From contig NC_061797.1 of assembly GCF_021462225.1 (NCBI RefSeq), forward strand, positions 23,769,093-23,833,092: a DNA stretch of 64,000 nt. The letters are read 5' to 3'. The notes beneath the pieces are model-generated. The model ran no database searches. It saw only the letters and a program-made list of their open reading frames with translations, and was not told the DNA's origin. This stretch comes from Girardinichthys multiradiatus. Taxonomy: Eukaryota; Chordata; Actinopteri; Cyprinodontiformes; Goodeidae. A program made the translations under genes and the position numbers. Positions 48,225-61,220 of the stretch are shown piece after piece. Within the stretch, counting starts at the first letter, position 1. The number at the start of each line of letters is the position of its first letter.

Positions 48225-51200
48225 ATGGCGTCCGCTGTGCTGAAGGTTGCAGGTTTGTGTTTACGTCGATTACTCTCAAACACCAACTACTGCACTCTGT
48301 GATTTCTTCCACCTTCATTATTATCAATTGGGACAGAAATACAGTCAAGTAGTTTACATCAGTAGTTTGTCTTACTGAAGCTTCTGTTTGCATCGTTGTT
48401 GAAGAGATTTCTATTTTCATTGGATGCATTTTAATGAAGGCACCCAGAATTAACGTTTACTGACTTTAATGCGAATGTACAGATAAACATATTCACCTCG
48501 TTTTATACGTCCAAGGATAAACGTTTTTTGTTTTTGTTTTTTTTTGTGGGGCCAGATATTCCTCTAATCCAAATTTTTATATTATATTTCGGGAACAAAA
48601 TCCACAGTTTGCTAAATGCTTCTGGATTAAATGAAAACAGTATTTACAACTATAGTGACGACTGTTATTTAAAAGGGTTTTAAAGACACGAGTTTATTCT
48701 GTGATTAAGCCTATGCTGATCTGCAAGAAGCTGCTGTAGAAAAGCTCTTAACTCTGGAAGAAAATGGGGGCAAACTTCAGTCTCAGTTCAGTTTTATTTT
48801 TATACAACATTCAAATGTAATCTCATTTAAAATTATTTACAAAGTAAGGCAATAAAGAATCATCACAATAAAATTACCACAAAAAAGTTCACACATAATT
48901 CAAAATATATGACAATATTAGGTAAAAAAAACAAAGGGATTAAAAACACATAAATATAAGTACATGGCGACATAACCAAGGCAGATATTGTTCAAGAAGC
49001 TGAGTCAAATTAACTGAGCTCTTTCCAACGTGTACGTTTTTAAAGGCAAGGATCTTGGAATCTCGAACCATGACTTTGATTTCACCTGAACATAGTAAAA
49101 GAAAATGACACGTCCTCAAAGCCATGGAAGCCACTTCTTAAACTAACTTCATAAAAAATATTTTGACATGGCTGTACCAGCTCTCATCATAACAATCTGT
49201 TTGTTCAGTTGCAGGCATTTCCAGATGTTCCCGTGTCACCCTTCTGAGGGCACATTCGACAACAGCCCCCCTTCAACACGGCGTTCCTGGATCCCTGTGG
49301 AAGCTGGGGAAGCTGAACCACATAGCCATCGCCGTCCCTGACATGGAGAAGGCCACGGCTCTGTATCGAGACGTGCTCGGTGCCACTGTGAGCGAGAAGG
49401 TCCCCCTGCCGGAGCACGGCGTCTACACTGTGTTTGTGGAGCTGGGGAACACTAAGCTGGAGCTGCTCCATCCTCTCGGGGAGAAGAGCCCCATCTCTGG
49501 GTTCTTACAGAAAAACAAGTCAGGAGGGATGCACCACATTTGTATTGAGGTGTGACTAAACAATTAATCTATTGGTTTTAAGCATAGCACACATTTAAAG
49601 TTTGATTAACATTTACAAATCTAATAATACAGATCATAGTTTTTTTTTCTAATATTTTAAAGTGCCATTCATTAGTAGTTCTAGGGACATTTTCTTGGGA
49701 CTAGGGCTGCTTTTTTATTCCTTTTAATTTGAGTTCTTATTTTGAAACAGGTGTTTTATGTTTTCAGGACACAGATCCTTAAATCATTCAGGCATAAAAA
49801 GGTTTCTAAGAGGATGAACTAGTCTTTCTGCACTAAAGACAATTCAGCAAAGAACCAATTTTAAATCAAAGCACTTTATCACAGCAGGCTGTTTCAAAGA
49901 CAAATTTGCTCAAATTTATTTAGCTGTATCTATAGGTCCTGTGTTAGATCTTTGCTGCCGTTTTATCCTGGTTTCCTAAAGTAAGAGATTTCATCTGTTG
50001 TAGATAGCTTTTAAGTATAACAACTTTTCCTTTGTCCCCTATATGCCCACAACGCTCATTTTGTTTAACAGCAACTGCACAATTTGCTGTTATGACCTGA
50101 TGAGAGGAGTGGACAGAAAATATGGTTAAATTTAGGGAAAATAAAAAATACCTTAAATCACCCCCAGAAAGCCTGGATAACAAGTCTATTGGATGTGTGA
50201 AAAAATAAGGTGAGGTTTATAACTATCCCTCAGTATTATATTTTGAAGGCTCATGCCACCTGGCATTCCTGAAAAGAATACACCAATCTGCATTTAATTA
50301 AATTTTTCTTGGTTTAAAAAAAGAGCTTTTTCATTGTATTTACTGGTGCCTATCTTCAGCGGTCATTAAACAAGAGACAGGGTACACCCAGATCATCCCA
50401 TAAGATTATCAAGACAACTATGCACACGCACACACACACATACAGACTGAAATAAAGTCAATTTAAAATCACCAATTAACCCAACATGCCTGTTTATGGA
50501 TGGTGGGAAAAAGCTGGAAAACCCAGTAAGAAGCCTGGTATGTACAGGGAGAACATGCAAACTCCACATAGAAAGGACCTGGTGAGTGGAACCCAGGGCC
50601 TTCCTGCTGCAAGGCCACAATGCTGATAACTACACCGCTCTGCAGCTCTATGTGCCACGCTTAGGGAGTAAACACTATGACAAATAACACATTCTCGTGG
50701 GAGGTTCCTCAAACCATACAATCAGAAGACACTGCTATCAGTTGAAAACAGCCATTTGAAAATGATTACAGACATCAGGGCAGTTGAAGAAAAAACGTGT
50801 TTCTTCAATTTTCTACTTAAATCATATTTCCAGCCTCCTCCGGAATGAGGGGATTTTAGTGTAAAATGGTCATCATTCCAAGCACAGCCTATTAATGAAT
50901 ATATAGACCATTTTCTTTACCAAAAGAGCCTTGTTTCATCTAATTACATAAGAGTTTTGTTTTTCATAATGAATATTTTGCTTTTACTTGGTCTGATGAG
51001 TAAAAATGTTAACCTTGAGTTGTTTAATGTTGCCATTTATTTTAATATGATTATTATTTCATTGGGTTTATCACAATGATGATCAGGTTCATGTGGGCTG
51101 AAGCTTTGTGACTATTTCATTATTATCTGGGAAATAGAAGAAATTCCAGTGGAAATTGCTGATTAGCAAAGTTATATGTTTATTTTTTCCCCTTAGCTCT

Positions 51201-51711
51201 GTATTTCTATTATGTATTTTATAATTAAAAAACGCAGACATCAAACAATGTGATTGCGGTACATCTTGCTGTGAGTTGAAGGTTTGTGTTTGACAACTTA
51301 TTAATGCTAGGTTGAATTCTAAACATCATAGCAACTTAAATTCAAACCCAACATTTTTCTGGAAGCTAAGTTTTGTTCATGTTTTCCAAGTATTTCTCAA
51401 AAAAAAACACAAAAAAAAACTGCACTGCGCAGAAGTGGAGGTGATTCACAGAGTGGACTGTGTGCCGACTGTTGTCTCAGCTTATGGTTCAGTCGGGTAA
51501 AGTGGACGATAAACCAACTGCAGATGAATGATTAACAGAGTTTTCATCCCGTCTGCAGGTGGACGACATTAACGCTGCGGTGGCCGACCTGAAATCAAAG
51601 AACATCAGAACCCTGTCGGCAGAGCCTCGGATAGGTGCTCATGGGAAACCGGTCATGTTCCTTCATCCCAAAGACTGTGACGGTGTGCTGGTGGAGCTGG
51701 AAGAAGCATGA
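48225..51711 (+). CDS. mcee: Methylmalonyl-CoA epimerase, mitochondrial
   Basis: Interconverts (S)- and (R)-methylmalonyl-CoA in mitochondrial propionate catabolism, feeding methylmalonyl-CoA mutase. Three exons in phase: 48225-48252, 49215-49549, 51559-51711. They give 171 aa, against 176 in human. An Arg/Ser-rich mitochondrial presequence (MASAVLKVAGISRCSRVTLL) precedes the glyoxalase/VOC fold. Expected metal ligands are visible as H45 (KLNHIAIAVPD), the second His of GGMHHICIEV (H117) and E167 in VLVELEEA. Intron 2 (2 kb) contains an L2-like repeat. The gene looks intact. Confidence 0.97.
50445..50665 (+). repeat. Diverged L2-like LINE tail or related repeat
   Basis: It shares the order of motifs with 60900-61220: ATCACCAATTAACCCAACATG, then GGGAGAACATGCAAACTCCA, then GGAACCCAGGGCCTTCCTGC and an end near ACCGCTCTGCAGC. 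It is clearly older than the second copy. It lies in mcee intron 2. Confidence 0.6.
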
Positions 51712-52129
51712 AACTCGCTGCTTCGCATGAACTGTTGGCGCTCTCCATGTACATCTACATTATTCTTCTGCCATTTTGTTTGATAACACAGTGATAACAG
51801 TCTTGATTGTTCTTTGCAGCACTTCTCATTTCAGAAACAGTTTTTTTCTGTTTTTGTTTCTGAATCAGTTATAATAGGGGATGTTTTGACAGTTTTCATA
51901 AAGGGGAACAGCCACTAACTGCTCTTATTATTATTTTTGAATAAGAGTTTGAAATCTTAATCTAAAAGAGCACATTGTTTTTCTCCCAGCTGTAACTTGA
52001 AACAAATGTGCAGCCGAAGGACGGATCATGTCAGGAAAACAGCAACATCCTGGGGAAATTTATCGAGCAGCATTCCTGTTGCAGATCATCAGGCAAACAT
52101 GGTTCTAAATATATCTGACCAATAGCATC

Positions 52130-52900
52130 CAATAACCGCATACAGCCAGTGCAAAAGAATTTGAAAAGGAAAATAGCTGAAATTCAAATCAGAACCCCTC
52201 ATAATGTAGTGTCAGACCCATTTATTGACCCATCCTGATAAAGATGTGGAAAAAGCCACAAAATAAATTTCCATTATGTTGTAGTGACATAATCTTATAA
52301 TCCACATTTGAAGAAAATCCAACCTTTAAACTGAATACATTTGATCAATGGGTGAAAATAACCTGTTAAGAAAGTTTAGTTTTTATTTAGAAAACACTAA
52401 AGTCATTTGTAACATTTCACAAGGTTGGAGCACACAAAGAAAATGATCTTTAACTGTTCCTCTTTGCACAGTCCTGGTTCTTTTCTTCTCATTTATCCAA
52501 TTCACTTCACAGGGTTTCTTCAGGATTTATAACTGTGCACTTTGATGACCAGGGAAGAAGGATCTTTGTCTGCTGCTCCTTTTCTCTAATGATGTGGCTT
52601 AATGTTTTGGATCATTAACCTACTCAAAGACCCAGTTCAGTTTTCTGGTGTATGCCACAAGTTTTATATGAAACCTCCTGGTATTTCAGGGAGTTTATGT
52701 TCTCATGCACTCTTATAAGGTACTCATGCCCTTTGTAAGAGGAACAGGCCCACAGCATCACAGATCCTCCATCGTACTTAACAGTGGTCACATATCAAAC
52801 ACACCTGGAGTGTATGCTGTTAAATCTTACTCTCATCTGACTAAAGGTCACAGTTCCAATTGAAGTCCTAGTGAACTAAGCAGATGTCACATGCTTAACA
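52130..52900 (-). mobile_element. Possible degenerate DNA transposon
   Basis: Phrases such as CCCACAGCATCACAGATCCT (about 52749) and CATCTGACTAAAGGTCACAG (about 52836) resemble the reverse strand of a decayed Tc1-like transposase gene. No frame or ends survive. Confidence 0.35.
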
Positions 52901-54431
52901 TTTGTGTTGATAGGACAGAAATGGTAATTCCCTAACAGCCTGTTTTTTTCCTTGACCTACTCATTATCCTTTTCACTGCGCTTCATTTAACATAGTGGGA
53001 AGGGTCTAAATGAAATGGGTGTCTGTGACATGTCATTATTACACGCCAAGCATACAGAGAGCCATGGATTACTAATTAGAAGTCCTTCCAAACTCTGGCC
53101 ACCTTAAAGTACATAAAAAAACTCTTCAGTCATGTTTGTTTTATATGTATCAATGAAACGCCTGACCGATGTGAACAGTGATCATTAGAGGCATTTACAA
53201 GAAAACCAAAAAGACCAAAAATGGAGATCCAAGGTTTTTTCCTGACTGCAAGAAAGTGTAAATAAAAACCAAGAAATGTATTATTTACATGTGAGGACAT
53301 AATGAAGACAACCCTATGTAGAGTAAACATGTTCCTTGAACATGCCAACAGGAATATAAAAAGGTGCATTAATATACAGTCAGGAGTAATTCACATTTAG
53401 TTTGAAGCCAAAATTTAAATCCTGTAAATCTCTTAATCTTTAAGTTATGTAGTGTGCCATAAAAATGCACCATGAGTTTTAGTTCTGTCCACTGCGTTTT
53501 ATGCTGACTGAGCCTGTTTTATTGTAGGTTTCCCAACATATACAAGCCTACAATGGCAGTGCATTGTGTGGGTGTGCTTATGAAGGTCCAAGATAAGGTC
53601 CATTCAATAAGTTGACCGTTAATGTTCTGATTTTTTTTTTTTTGCCATTTTCTTTTTAGAAAACCTTTGTCCTAGTTTTTATGTAAAGGCATTGAATAAC
53701 ATCTAAATGACAGAAATTTAGAACCACTATATTTGGGAGGAACTCTCAAGATTTAACAGTGTGCAGGAGTTTATTTGTGTTTTTACTGAATACTACTCCA
53801 GGGTGAGTATTGTTTATATGTGCAAACTACAAGAAAAAAAATTATTTCACCAATTTAAGTACAATTCTCCATTTAATATAAGTTTGAAGTGTGTAAATTT
53901 TGTCAACTTTTTTTTTTTTTTAAGATAAGTCACACATTCCTCATTTCAACCAGGTTGATCAATGTTTTTCCCCAGGTTTTTTGGTACACTGCACCTTTAA
54001 TATATAGGCATGTGTATTCAGCATTTGCAGCCATGCTACCAGTTTGTTTAACTGCCACTAGAGAGGGCAGTATAAGATTCTGGAGGAAAGCAGGAACACA
54101 AGATATCAGATTGCAAAATAGCAAATGTCTGGTGACTCATGCTAACCCTCAAACCTTTCCTATAAAAAAAAAAGTTTTCCTGGGTTAAGTCCCTTAAAGA
54201 CTTTCAACTTGCAGAACATTGTGGGAGAAATGTTTAGAAATAATTGTCAGGTGATCAAAAAAAAAAAAAAAGTACATGTAGAGTTAAAACAGATGAAGTC
54301 ATAAACATCTTAAGACTGAACAAAGTGTTAAAAGCAAATGTCACCTTGAAGCTACATGATCAGACACTTAAAAACCCATTTAAGAGTCATGTTACAATCT
54401 GCAAACTATAGCACACAACGGCAAAGGGCCT

Positions 54432-54528
54432 CCGAAAAGCCGACTCCCTAAAGTGCAATCAATGTCAAACAGCGAATGACCTTGTAAAAGGCGGACAAAA
54501 CTGTTTACACAGAAAGTCGGCTTTTCGG
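54432..54528. repeat. Perfect 14-bp inverted repeat with 69-bp loop
   Basis: CCGAAAAGCCGACT at 54432-54445 is the exact reverse complement of 54515-54528. It lies about 0.75 kb beyond the ferritin poly(A) signal. Its function is unknown. Confidence 0.8.
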
Positions 54529-55271
54529 GCTTCTGTGATACTGAAGATTTCGGGAAACCAGGCAAATATAACAGGGCTAAAGCAGCACTAAGTTTGTTTT
54601 AAAGAAAAATTGGAAAAGTAGAGCCAATCATGACATTTAACCTGCAACACCATGACTGCAGTGTGGAAAGCTGAAAAAGTGAATCTGTTAGCACTTTGGA
54701 CGAGCTGGTATTTCCTGGTACAGGGAGCATGAACATTTATTAAGTTATGTTTTTTGCAGTACTTTGCTCTGGATTTTAATGATATAGTGTAGCACCTTAG
54801 AAACGAGCCAACTAATCCTTGCAGCTGAAATTTCAGTAACTCAAGGCAGAGTTCTTCCGTTTGGCTTAGCGTTAACTATGTGTTCAAGTGTAAAAGGTGA
54901 GCTTTTGAAGCAATTATCCAAACTAGACTTTAGCACTTAAGACCAGTGTTAGATGGTTATTAGTTTTGCAGCAAGTTGCCCATTTGAGATGTATGGTCTG
55001 TACTTGAGATTTGAAGCTCTCAAGTAAATAGTTATTACACACCAACAGCTTTGAGTCCTCCAAACCCCATATTTGTGCATACTTCAGACTGAGATTATGC
55101 AAAATCATTAAATTTCCAGACAAATCTAGAAACATCTTTTTTTAATTTTAGGACATCTGTTAAAGTTGACCTTCTCTGCAGTAAGAAAAGTTTATTACAT
55201 TCAAGTTAAGAATCACCAACATGCAACACTGAATAAAAGAAACCAGGCAAATGAGAATCTAGAGGGTTGGA

Positions 55272-55277
55272 TTTATT
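55272..55277 (-). promoter_or_regulatory. Ferritin polyadenylation signal
   Basis: AATAAA on the minus strand, about 190 bases after the stop codon. Confidence 0.6.
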
Positions 55278-55466
55278 TGTTCCGTTAACACTTTGTCTAA
55301 AACGAGATAGCAAACAAGCAGCAACTACATCTACAAATCCAGAACATGTCAATGACTGTTAAGCAACAATGTTAATATAATGACCAATTACATGCATATT
55401 TTGACATTTCTAGAAGCAAGCTACACATGTCAATGACAAAAGCCTTTAAATAAATTCTGGATGGAT

Positions 55467-56782
<1,316 letters not shown>

Positions 56783-57125
56783 TTACACGAAATTGGAAAA
56801 ACGCACGTATGTGACGCAACTTTAGCGTTTTAGATACGTTTTGAAAGTAGTTAAGTTGTGAACAACTGGACTCCGGCCATTAAAAGCGTAATATACATTT
56901 GAAAAAAATCCCACCAATGGCAAAAAATAAATAAATAAAACAAAATAGGAGCCGCATGGAAAACAAGCCAGACTGTTTGTGCGTCATGAACCACTGTGAG
57001 CCCATAAAGCGCTAATGCGCCAAATCCCACAGGAGTACCGCAAATACGGCGAACATTTTCCGACTTACATTAACAACATCGTCAGCATACAGCATGGAAA
57101 ATACATAGCACACATCTCTTCTTAC

Positions 57126-57360
57126 CAGATTTCGGTCGTCGTTTGAGGAGGTCGCCGCTCTTTGTCTAGCTGCGTTGTTAGCAAAACGGATGGCTCTCAA
57201 GCAACACGGTGGTGGAGGATAATTTAGCTAGTTAGGCCAAAGGTTCTGAGCTGAGTAAAAGCACTTATTTGAATATTGCGGCGTTTTAAGACAGTAAAAG
57301 GTTGCCGTTCAAGCACTGTTGAAGCAGGTAACCTTCACCGTCCACTAACGAGGATCAACT
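57126..57360 (-). other. fth1: Ferritin non-coding first exon (inferred start)
   Basis: The exon ends at a strong donor CTG|GTAAGA (57126/57125). Its 5' limit is inferred from the IRE position and a TATA-like TTTATTTA near 57384-57391 on the minus strand. A CRE-like core (ACGTCA, 57408-57413) and a GC box (GGGGGCGGGG, about 57423-57432) lie further upstream. Confidence 0.6.
57301..57332 (-). promoter_or_regulatory. Iron-responsive element (IRE) in the ferritin 5' UTR
   Basis: On the minus strand the hairpin has the canonical loop CAGTGC (57313-57318). It sits on a five-pair upper stem (TTCAA/TTGAA), with the conserved bulged C and a lower stem mostly paired. IRP1 or IRP2 binding here blocks ferritin translation when iron is low. 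It lies close to the inferred cap site, as required for strong repression. Confidence 0.95.
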
Positions 57361-57432
57361 GTAAGCGTTACGTGCGGAACGACGGTAAATAAAGCTTTTA
57401 GAGGGGGACGTCACAACTAGAAGGGGGCGGGG

Positions 57433-58431
57433 CCTGTCCGTAACCACGTAACCGAAATCAATTCACTCTTGATGTTTTTTTTATACTAATTTTTATCAAC
57501 AATCACGGCTCAAATACCACATTTTTCTAAAACAGACAAACCCACGGGAAAATATAACTTGCTTTGCCATTTAGATGTATTTAATATCACATTTAAAATG
57601 TATTTTCACTAGTTTAAACATTAAAACATTTAACTATAATATTATATTTTCATGCTTAAAGATACAAATATATGGTGTCCAATTCCTAAAAGTATATTTT
57701 GCTTAAAACATTTGACCTTAAATGCGAAAGTTTTTGAAAACAAATATAATCAGGTATTTCTTACAATTATTTGAGCGTCACGGTGCAGTTTTTTAGATCT
57801 CTATCTGCTACGTCTCTATTTTTTTTAAACTTTCGGAATCAAAGCTATTTCAGAGTGAAAATGGAATTAAAACAAGGTGTAAACTTTGTGAGAACCAATG
57901 ATGAACAAGCAAATTTCACATTTCCGATGACTCATTTTGGAGCAAGTGAGACTGCTCAGATGACCTCTGTTTGTGTAACGACGGCGTTAACACATTTCTA
58001 ATTTTTTAGGATTAAGTAACTACAATGTCGTGACGTACAAGTACCTGACTAAATGAATTATTGTGAAATATTTGTCTTGATAAAATCTTTTTATGCATAC
58101 AAATGTATGGTTAGATGCAACCATGTAAATACAGCCAGATGATACAGGTTAGGTAAAGGAGTCTAAATTGTAGAGAAAGAAATTAAATAAAATTCCAAAA
58201 CTGAATACTGTTGCAGTGACAACTAACACACCATAGATTATCGTTGGTCCTGAAATGGCTGAAGAAGGCTGTTTACCTTCCTCTGGTACAGCTGAGAAAC
58301 ACCTCTCAAGGCATTGGGGTTACGATGGCAATAAAAGAAGCAGATGCACACCAAGTCTGAGATAAGGTTACTTAAAGTCACTTCTAAGAACATTTCACAA
58401 CTTAAGACAAATATTTTCAGTTTTCACAAAC
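57433..58431. other. Intergenic between ferritin and rplp2, nothing recognised
   Basis: AT-rich. The frame at 57771-58001 has no motif or splice context. Confidence 0.5.
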
Positions 58432-58437
58432 TTTATT
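58432..58437 (-). promoter_or_regulatory. rplp2 polyadenylation signal
   Basis: AATAAA on the minus strand, 13 bases after the stop codon. This gives the very short 3' UTR usual for ribosomal protein genes. Confidence 0.7.
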
Positions 58438-58450
58438 TATGACTTAAAGT

Positions 58451-59518
58451 TTAGTCAAAGAGACCAAATCCCATGTCGTCATCAGACTCCTCAGACTCTT
58501 CTTTCTTCTCCTCCTTCTTCTCTTCGACAGCTGCAAAACCAAATAAAACACTTTTACTTTCAAGATATACCAAACTCATTTTTTTCTAAAAGTGGTCAAA
58601 ATATTACTTCACTACAACATAGTAAAAATCGTGTGCATCGAATATATTGCCTATATGATTTGTACACACCAGGTCAACTTCATAAGGTTAAAACATATTT
58701 CTGGGTTATTCAAATGTAATAAAATATGGGAGCATGCCGTTGTTATATTTAATAGCACTTGTGCTAAGTGTTAACAATTGTGACAAATGAGGTGCAGAGG
58801 TAAAATCCTGACCTGCAGCAGGAGCTGCAGCTCCACCTGAGCCAGCAGCTGCAGAGCTGGCAACGGCGACAGCACCACCTGCTGGCACGCTAGCTAGCTT
58901 GCTGTAACCTGAAGAAAGAAGAGTTGGGAGAAAATATACAAAGCATGAAACACAGTAAAAACAAGATCAAAAACATGTCCTAAACTGGGTTTTAGCCAAC
59001 ATTTTCACAGACAGTAGATTGTTTGTTACTTTTTTTTATTTTTGTTTTATTCATCCTGCATCTATTTTTTTTTTCTCTTCACAACACCAAACATCAGAAC
59101 TAGTCACAGCCACATTTGAACTGACTTCAGAAAAATTAAAAGCACAGTTTGAGTAATTATATTTGATACATCCTAGCATGCAACCTAACCAAACACAGAC
59201 ATAATTAAACAAAGAAATGATTTTAAGATGGCAAACGTACCAGTGGCAATCACCTCATTTACATTCTTCCCTTTGAGTTCTGAGACGACCTGTTAGAAAC
59301 AAAAAATAACCATGAATATCTCAAGATGTTCCCAGCTGCTGGTGAAAACACATTCACTGTTACTGGGAGGAAAAAGAAAAGCAGTGGCTCTGTACCTTGC
59401 TCAGACGGGTGTCATCAGCCTCGATGCCAACGCTGTCCAGGATCTTCTTAATGTCCTTGGCCTCCGGGTTAACATTGCCCCCCAGGGCGGCAAGCAGGTA
59501 AGCAGCGACGTAACGCAT
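58451..59518 (-). CDS. rplp2: Large ribosomal subunit stalk protein P2
   Basis: Acidic stalk protein that pairs with P1 on P0 and recruits translation GTPases. Four coding exons in phase: 59518-59396, 59289-59241, 58908-58813, 58530-58451. They encode 115 aa, the same as human. The N-terminal dimerisation domain starts MRYVAAYLLAALGGN. An Ala/Gly-rich hinge follows, then a Glu/Lys tract and the universal C-terminal tail SDDDMGFGLFD that contacts elongation factors. A non-coding first exon is spliced from 60718 to 59519. I did not recognise a snoRNA in its introns, although the human gene hosts one. Confidence 0.98.
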
Positions 59519-60019
59519 CCTGAAACGCAGGCAGTCATTTATAGTGGTCTACTTTATTATTTTCTTGGCTAGATTTACATTTTCCAAAGACAGCAACCCC
59601 TTACTTAATGAGGGAAACAGAAAAGGACTTGTATTATAACAATCTAAATGTAAGGAATAATCTAAATCAGCTTCAGATTTCAATCTGAACAAAACTGTGA
59701 AGATTTCAGGGGAATAAGTCATTTATTTATACATTCAATTGGAACATTTCCATCTATATATTATGGGGGCATATGCTGTTAGAAATCTTTTTAGGTCTCT
59801 GGAGATGACCCACACCTATTTGGTGGCAACAATGCACCTAATAGTCGTTTGCCAACCACCAATAAACCCAAGAAGGACTCTGGAGAATGCATACTGAGGA
59901 GATAATTCAGTCATCTGATTAAGGGGTGTTGAACCAGGGATACGTCTTAACAGTCGCAGGACACCGGCTCTTGAGGACAGAAATAATCATGGATATCTGA
60001 AGATGTGTCCATCCTGATC

Positions 60020-60195
60020 TAGAGCAGAGTTTCTCAATCCTGGTCCTCAAGCCTTACCCGTTTCAGATGTTTCTCTGCTTCAACACATCCGGGTTTAATT
60101 GATGATTCTCAGATGACTGCAATTATCTGAATCAGGTGTGTTAAAGCAGAGGAACATCTATGTGTGCCTTGAGGACCAGGGCTGGAAAAACAAAC
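60020..60195. mobile_element. Palindromic hAT-like MITE in rplp2 intron 1
   Basis: The two halves are inverted copies: CTCAATCCTGGTCCTCAAG at the left pairs with CCTTGAGGACCAGGGCTGG at the right, and ATGTTTCTCTGCTTCAACAC pairs with GTTAAAGCAGAGGAACAT. This is a common non-autonomous fish element, with no coding capacity. Confidence 0.75.
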
Positions 60196-60717
60196 GGATC
60201 CAGAGGCCAACTACACGGCTTTACGCGACCCCCGATGGGGTCCCGAGCCTATCTTTGATGAACCTATGCTCTAATTTACCACTAATTCACATCGCTTACT
60301 CACAAAAATAGAAAGGAACTACATATACGATCCTACTTGCAATTATTAAACCCACTAACTGTAAACACAGATATTTAACTTTCCATCCTGGGTGACTTCA
60401 GTGTGTGTCAACGAAACCAGCTTTAAATCATATCAGATGTGTTTAAACGAGCCCATCAATGACAAACCAAACTGAAATACTGACTGAATTAAAACATATT
60501 TTAGTATTAAACCCATTACAAAGCATGCGTTTCCCTCCCGCTGCAGTAAGCTAGCCGGACATCAGATTAGCTCGCAGAAAAATACATTAAATCGGGTGGA
60601 AACGCCGCGGTTAAACACTTAAAGCTGTCGGGGCTGGAAGGTTACTGTTTTATTTACATATCGGGGCTATTTTCGCAGAGAATGCTGCGTTTTCTAGTCA
60701 AAAAAAAAGACACTCAC

Positions 60718-60782
60718 TTGAGCTAAGAAGGAAAACGCGTGTTCACTACGAGGGTGGCACAGACAGAAAGGACGTTACGTCA
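60718..60782 (-). promoter_or_regulatory. rplp2 non-coding first exon with TOP-like start and CRE
   Basis: The donor CAA|GTGAGT is at 60718/60717. Near the inferred start the minus strand reads CCTTTCTGTCTG, a pyrimidine tract fitting a 5' TOP mRNA. A TGACGTAA CRE-like site is at 60775-60782. TOP control links translation to growth signalling in this gene class. Confidence 0.6.
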
Positions 60783-60894
60783 CTGGAGGAAGGCGGAAAA
60801 GGTCTTTCTTCTTCGTGAGTGATGGAAAGTAAATAAGATCCTCCAAGAAACCCTGCAGCGCCGGAGGATCCTGGCAGTTTCTCTACTGATACTC

Positions 60895-61220
60895 AGCTAG
60901 GATCTCAGTCAGTCAGTCATTTTCTATACCGCTTATTCCATAGTGGGTCGCGGGGAAGATGGTGCCTATATCCAGCAGTCTATAGGTGGGAAGCGGGGTA
61001 CAGCCTGGACAGGCCGCCAGTCCATCGCAGGGCAACACACAAACAAGGGCAATTTAGAGTGACCAATTAACAAGCATGTCTTTGAACTGTGGGAGGAAGC
61101 CGGAGAACCCACGCATGCACGGGGAGAACATGCAAGCTCCATGCAGAAAGACGGGAATCGAACCCAGGACCTTCTTGCTGCAAGGCAACAGTGCTACCAA
61201 CTGCGCCACCGTGCAGCCTT
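60895..61220 (+). repeat. L2-like LINE tail or related repeat
   Basis: It starts near TTTTCTATACCGCTTATTCC and contains GACAGGCCGCCAGTCCATCG, GACCAATTAACAAGCATG and GGGAGAACATGCAAGCTCCA. It ends near GCGCCACCGTGCAGCC. It is the younger of two copies in the window (the other is at 50445-50665) and lies just upstream of rplp2. The class assignment is from memory of the motif order. Confidence 0.65.

Larger units (their letters stand above)
51712..55271. other. Intergenic between mcee and ferritin
   Basis: No gene was recognised. It holds a possible transposon fossil at about 52130-52900 and an inverted repeat at 54432-54528. Confidence 0.5.

Noticed and set aside
48045..48286. Long minus-strand frame starting at 48286 as the mphosph10 N-terminus
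   Set aside because: The part upstream of 48130 crosses the mcee start, and family proteins begin shortly before the ENFL motif. The Met at 48130 fits.
58451..60717. H/ACA snoRNA in rplp2 introns, as in human
   Set aside because: I looked for a hinge ANANNA and an ACA tail with two hairpins and found none I could support.
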